A DNA stretch of 64,000 nucleotides. Origin: Muribaculaceae bacterium (lineage in GTDB: Bacteria > Bacteroidota > Bacteroidia > Bacteroidales > Muribaculaceae). This document shows positions 62,022 to 64,000 of the stretch, piece by piece. The notes beneath the pieces are model-generated. The model had not been told where the DNA came from and did not search any database. It worked only from the letters and a program-made list of their open reading frames with translations. The DNA is taken from the NCBI GenBank assembly GCA_017618355.1, contig JAFZUL010000063.1, positions 1 to 64,000 of the forward strand. Reading direction: 5' to 3'. Position 1 is the stretch's first letter. Every line of letters starts with the position of its first letter. Position numbers and translations under genes: made by a program.

Positions 62022-64000
62022 TTATTTGTTATCAAAGAAGTTGAGCACTCGGCTCATGAATGTGTTGCGCTCGGTCTCGCTCTTGATGGTCTCGAAGGGG
62101 AAACCAACAACAACGGTCTTGTAGCCGTAGCGGCTTGATGCGATACCTGCGGGGATGTTGTTCTCGCTGTAGCGGAGGATGGTAGCGCCGCAGTCGTCGC
62201 TCGCCTTGATTGCGTCGGGTGATTCCACAGCATAGAAGTCGCTGTTGAGGGTGTTGTAGAACGAGAGTCGGCCCATTCCGTCGCTCATCTTGAGAGCGCT
62301 AGGCACGCTATAGACCTCGCCGAGGAGAGTGGCACGACCGTCCACCCAAGTGAAGCCCATAACGTTCTTGGCGAAGTTCATCTCGTTCTGTGCAGGGTTG
62401 TCCTTGTCCCAGATGTCACTTCCCACGTAAGCTCCTGTCATCAGCACATTGCCGCCGTTGCGGGTGTAAGAAGTTATGGCGCTCATCAGTCCGCTGGTTA
62501 GAGCTTTGTAGCGCGAGGGCTTTGCTCCACGTCCAGTGGGAATCTCTTTCTGCTTGCCCATTATTATGTCGAGGGCGCAATAGTCAGTTGGGTTTATCTC
62601 GCCATTCTCCACTGCCTTGACGCTGGTCGAGACAAAGGAGTAACCAGCTTGCATGATGGCTTTGCCATGCAGCGTGGGGTAGTTGAAAGTGTTTCCAGCG
62701 ATGTTCTCTGTCTCGTGGTTGCTGCGGCATGCACCAAAGCCTGGAGCATCGTCGTCGCGCCAGGGCAGGTGGCGACGGAACTCAAACTGCGAGCCCAGAT
62801 AGTTGATTTGCTCCATGTAGGGCACACCGTGATCTTTGTTGTCGTAGAAGCCAGCCATCTTGCCGCTCTCGAACCAGTCGGGTCCGCTGATGCGTGTGAA
62901 GTTGTTTACCACCATTACGGTGCCTTTGCTGTTTTTGGCGACACCCAGCGACAATGTCTCGCTTGGGAAACTGCGTCCGCCCTCGTTCATTGCCACAATC
63001 TTGTAGCTGTGAATCTCGTTGTCGTCGATGTGAACCGAATAGTGCGGGTCATCAACGATTTCAATCTCTTTAAAGCCTCCGTCGCCTACTTGTTCCAGAA
63101 CAACGTATTTCTTTGCAATCGCACTGGCGCATAGTGGGTCAGGAGTAGGCTCCCAGTTGAGCATATAGAGCGACTCGCTCACTTTGTTGATGGCAAAAGA
63201 GTTGACGGGGAGTGGTTGGATGATGCACTCGCGGTGGTCGCGCTTAGCGATGAATTTAGCGATGCCCTTGTAGATAGAGCGGCTAACATCGAAGCGGAAC
63301 TGCGGGTCGAGGCCATATTTCATATCGGCGAAGTTCTGGTGCGAAAGCAGCTCCATGAGCAGAGCTGGCACCTCGGGCACGCGAGCCTCATAGTAGCTCT
63401 TGTCCCACATGCCTCGGCGGGTCCAGTTAGGCTCGTATTTGGCACGTATGTCGTTTACAACCTCAGTGGAGACAATGTCGGCAAATTGTCGCGAGAGTTC
63501 GCGAGGAGTTCCGTTCTCATATTTGCCAAACTGTTTTCCGTTCTTGGTGGTGCAGTAGATGAGTAGAGTGCCGATGATGTCATCGTTTTGGGTGGTGCCA
63601 GCGTCGGTGTGCAGGCAGAACGACACATCAACAGGAACCTTGAGGCCAGGCTTGCCAGGCAGAACGTCGCTGCCGCCAGCGAGCCAGTTTACCCATTCGC
63701 CACGGCTGCGGTAGTCGTCAACATAGTCGTTGATGCCGTCGCTGGTAGAATACACCTTGTGAGGGAAGCCCGACCACTGGAGGAAGTAGCGCGAGCCCAG
63801 ATGGAACCAGGGATGCTCACCACTGCCCACATATTGGTAGTCGATGCCTTCCTTGCCCAAGTATTTCATGTCGTCGTTCTTCTCGGCGATGGCTTTGTTC
63901 TCGGGAGTAGGTAATGCCACACGTCGCACGATGTTACCCTTGCCACCACCCACCTTTATCGCGTCGGCTGTGATGACAGCCTTCTTATCGCTGCTGAGGT
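62022..64000 (-). CDS. N-acetylmuramoyl-L-alanine amidase with C-terminal beta domains (5' end outside window)
   Basis: The frame is open to the window edge, so the start and any signal peptide are missing; at least 658 residues are present. The Amidase_3 domain is recognisable by VDVSFCLHTDAGTTQNDD (zinc-ligand His), VPALLMELLSHQNFADM (catalytic Glu) and SRSIYKGIAKFI. Next come a fibronectin-III-like domain (LYMLNWEPTPDP, HSYKIVAMNEGG) and a ~300-residue C-terminal region with NNFTRISGPDWFESG and MTGAYVGSDIWD. Such enzymes separate stem peptides from MurNAc, making peptide-free glycan for NamZ. It is the first gene seen of the salvage operon; the promoter lies outside. Confidence 0.85.
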   Translation of the reverse strand, partial: LSSDKKAVITADAIKVGGGKGNIVRRVALPTPENKAIAEKNDDMKYLGKEGIDYQYVGSGEHPWFHLGSRYFLQWSGFPHKVYSTSDGINDYVDDYRSRGEWVNWLAGGSDVLPGKPGLKVPVDVSFCLHTDAGTTQNDDIIGTLLIYCTTKNGKQFGKYENGTPRELSRQFADIVSTEVVNDIRAKYEPNWTRRGMWDKSYYEARVPEVPALLMELLSHQNFADMKYGLDPQFRFDVSRSIYKGIAKFIAKRDHRECIIQPLPVNSFAINKVSESLYMLNWEPTPDPLCASAIAKKYVVLEQVGDGGFKEIEIVDDPHYSVHIDDNEIHSYKIVAMNEGGRSFPSETLSLGVAKNSKGTVMVVNNFTRISGPDWFESGKMAGFYDNKDHGVPYMEQINYLGSQFEFRRHLPWRDDDAPGFGACRSNHETENIAGNTFNYPTLHGKAIMQAGYSFVSTSVKAVENGEINPTDYCALDIIMGKQKEIPTGRGAKPSRYKALTSGLMSAITSYTRNGGNVLMTGAYVGSDIWDKDNPAQNEMNFAKNVMGFTWVDGRATLLGEVYSVPSALKMSDGMGRLSFYNTLNSDFYAVESPDAIKASDDCGATILRYSENNIPAGIASSRYGYKTVVVGFPFETIKSETERNTFMSRVLNFFDNK

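Overview
The window looks like chromosomal DNA of a Bacteroidales bacterium, by inference a gut relative of Muribaculaceae/Prevotellaceae. Start regions carry the Bacteroidetes promoter pattern (TTTG, about 19-20 bp, TAnnTTTG) instead of strong Shine-Dalgarno sites. Several proteins have Bacteroidetes-specific architectures: the DUF4105/Lnb protein, the coiled-coil RluA form, the MurT-type DUF5009 protein, and sorting-type C-terminal domains. All assignments come from reading sequence and motifs; no database search was run.

Region by region. 0.1-11.4 kb: a CYTH-domain ATPase, an ABC-F ATPase, priA, fabG, a GHL10 (DigH-like) glycosidase, a cardiolipin synthase and a DUF4105 membrane protein. 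11.7-18.0 kb: one secreted 2085-aa protein with five ~180-aa repeats, a leucine-rich region and a sorting-like C-terminus. 18.2-23.3 kb (minus): an LTA-synthase-type sulfatase preceded by a tiny sorting-domain-like secreted protein, an SGNH hydrolase, and rmuC flanked by direct repeats. 23.5-30.0 kb (plus): a DUF695 protein, a small membrane protein, a candidate structured RNA ahead of a flavin reductase, a secreted hypothetical, glyA, an MqsRA-like toxin-antitoxin pair and two outer-membrane barrels. 30.0-32.3 kb: an RluA-type synthase and the 3' remnant of a SUMF1 (formylglycine-generating-enzyme-like) gene. 32.3-41.3 kb (plus): parE-coaD, an S41 protease, an ABC exporter, a flavodiiron protein and a fused ABC-ATPase/TOPRIM protein. 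41.4-45.5 kb (minus): a C40 peptidase, the bifunctional NAD(P)HX repair enzyme and pepT. Then nagA and tRNA-His on the plus strand.

47.2-64.0 kb is one long minus-strand run that reads as a peptidoglycan-salvage operon. In transcription order: amidase (cut by the window edge), two glycosyltransferases, a DUF4922 protein, a SpoIID-domain protein without a signal peptide, an MFS (AmpG-like) permease, the exo-muramidase NamZ, a large FAD/Fe-S D-lactate-dehydrogenase-like enzyme, MurT, MurK, MurQ and an SGNH esterase. The inferred logic is release of MurNAc outside the cytoplasm, import, phosphorylation, and MurQ cleavage to GlcNAc-6-P plus D-lactate. NagA would then take the GlcNAc-6-P and the FAD/Fe-S enzyme the D-lactate. 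The roles of the DUF4922 protein, the paired glycosyltransferases and the apparently cytoplasmic SpoIID protein inside this pathway are not explained by established knowledge and are the best candidates for new biology here.

The intergenic spaces hold several families of short repeats (10-bp, 9-bp and 13-bp tandems, palindromes rich in TCTAGA, and GC-rich hairpins). No insertion sequence, CRISPR array, rRNA operon or prophage was seen.
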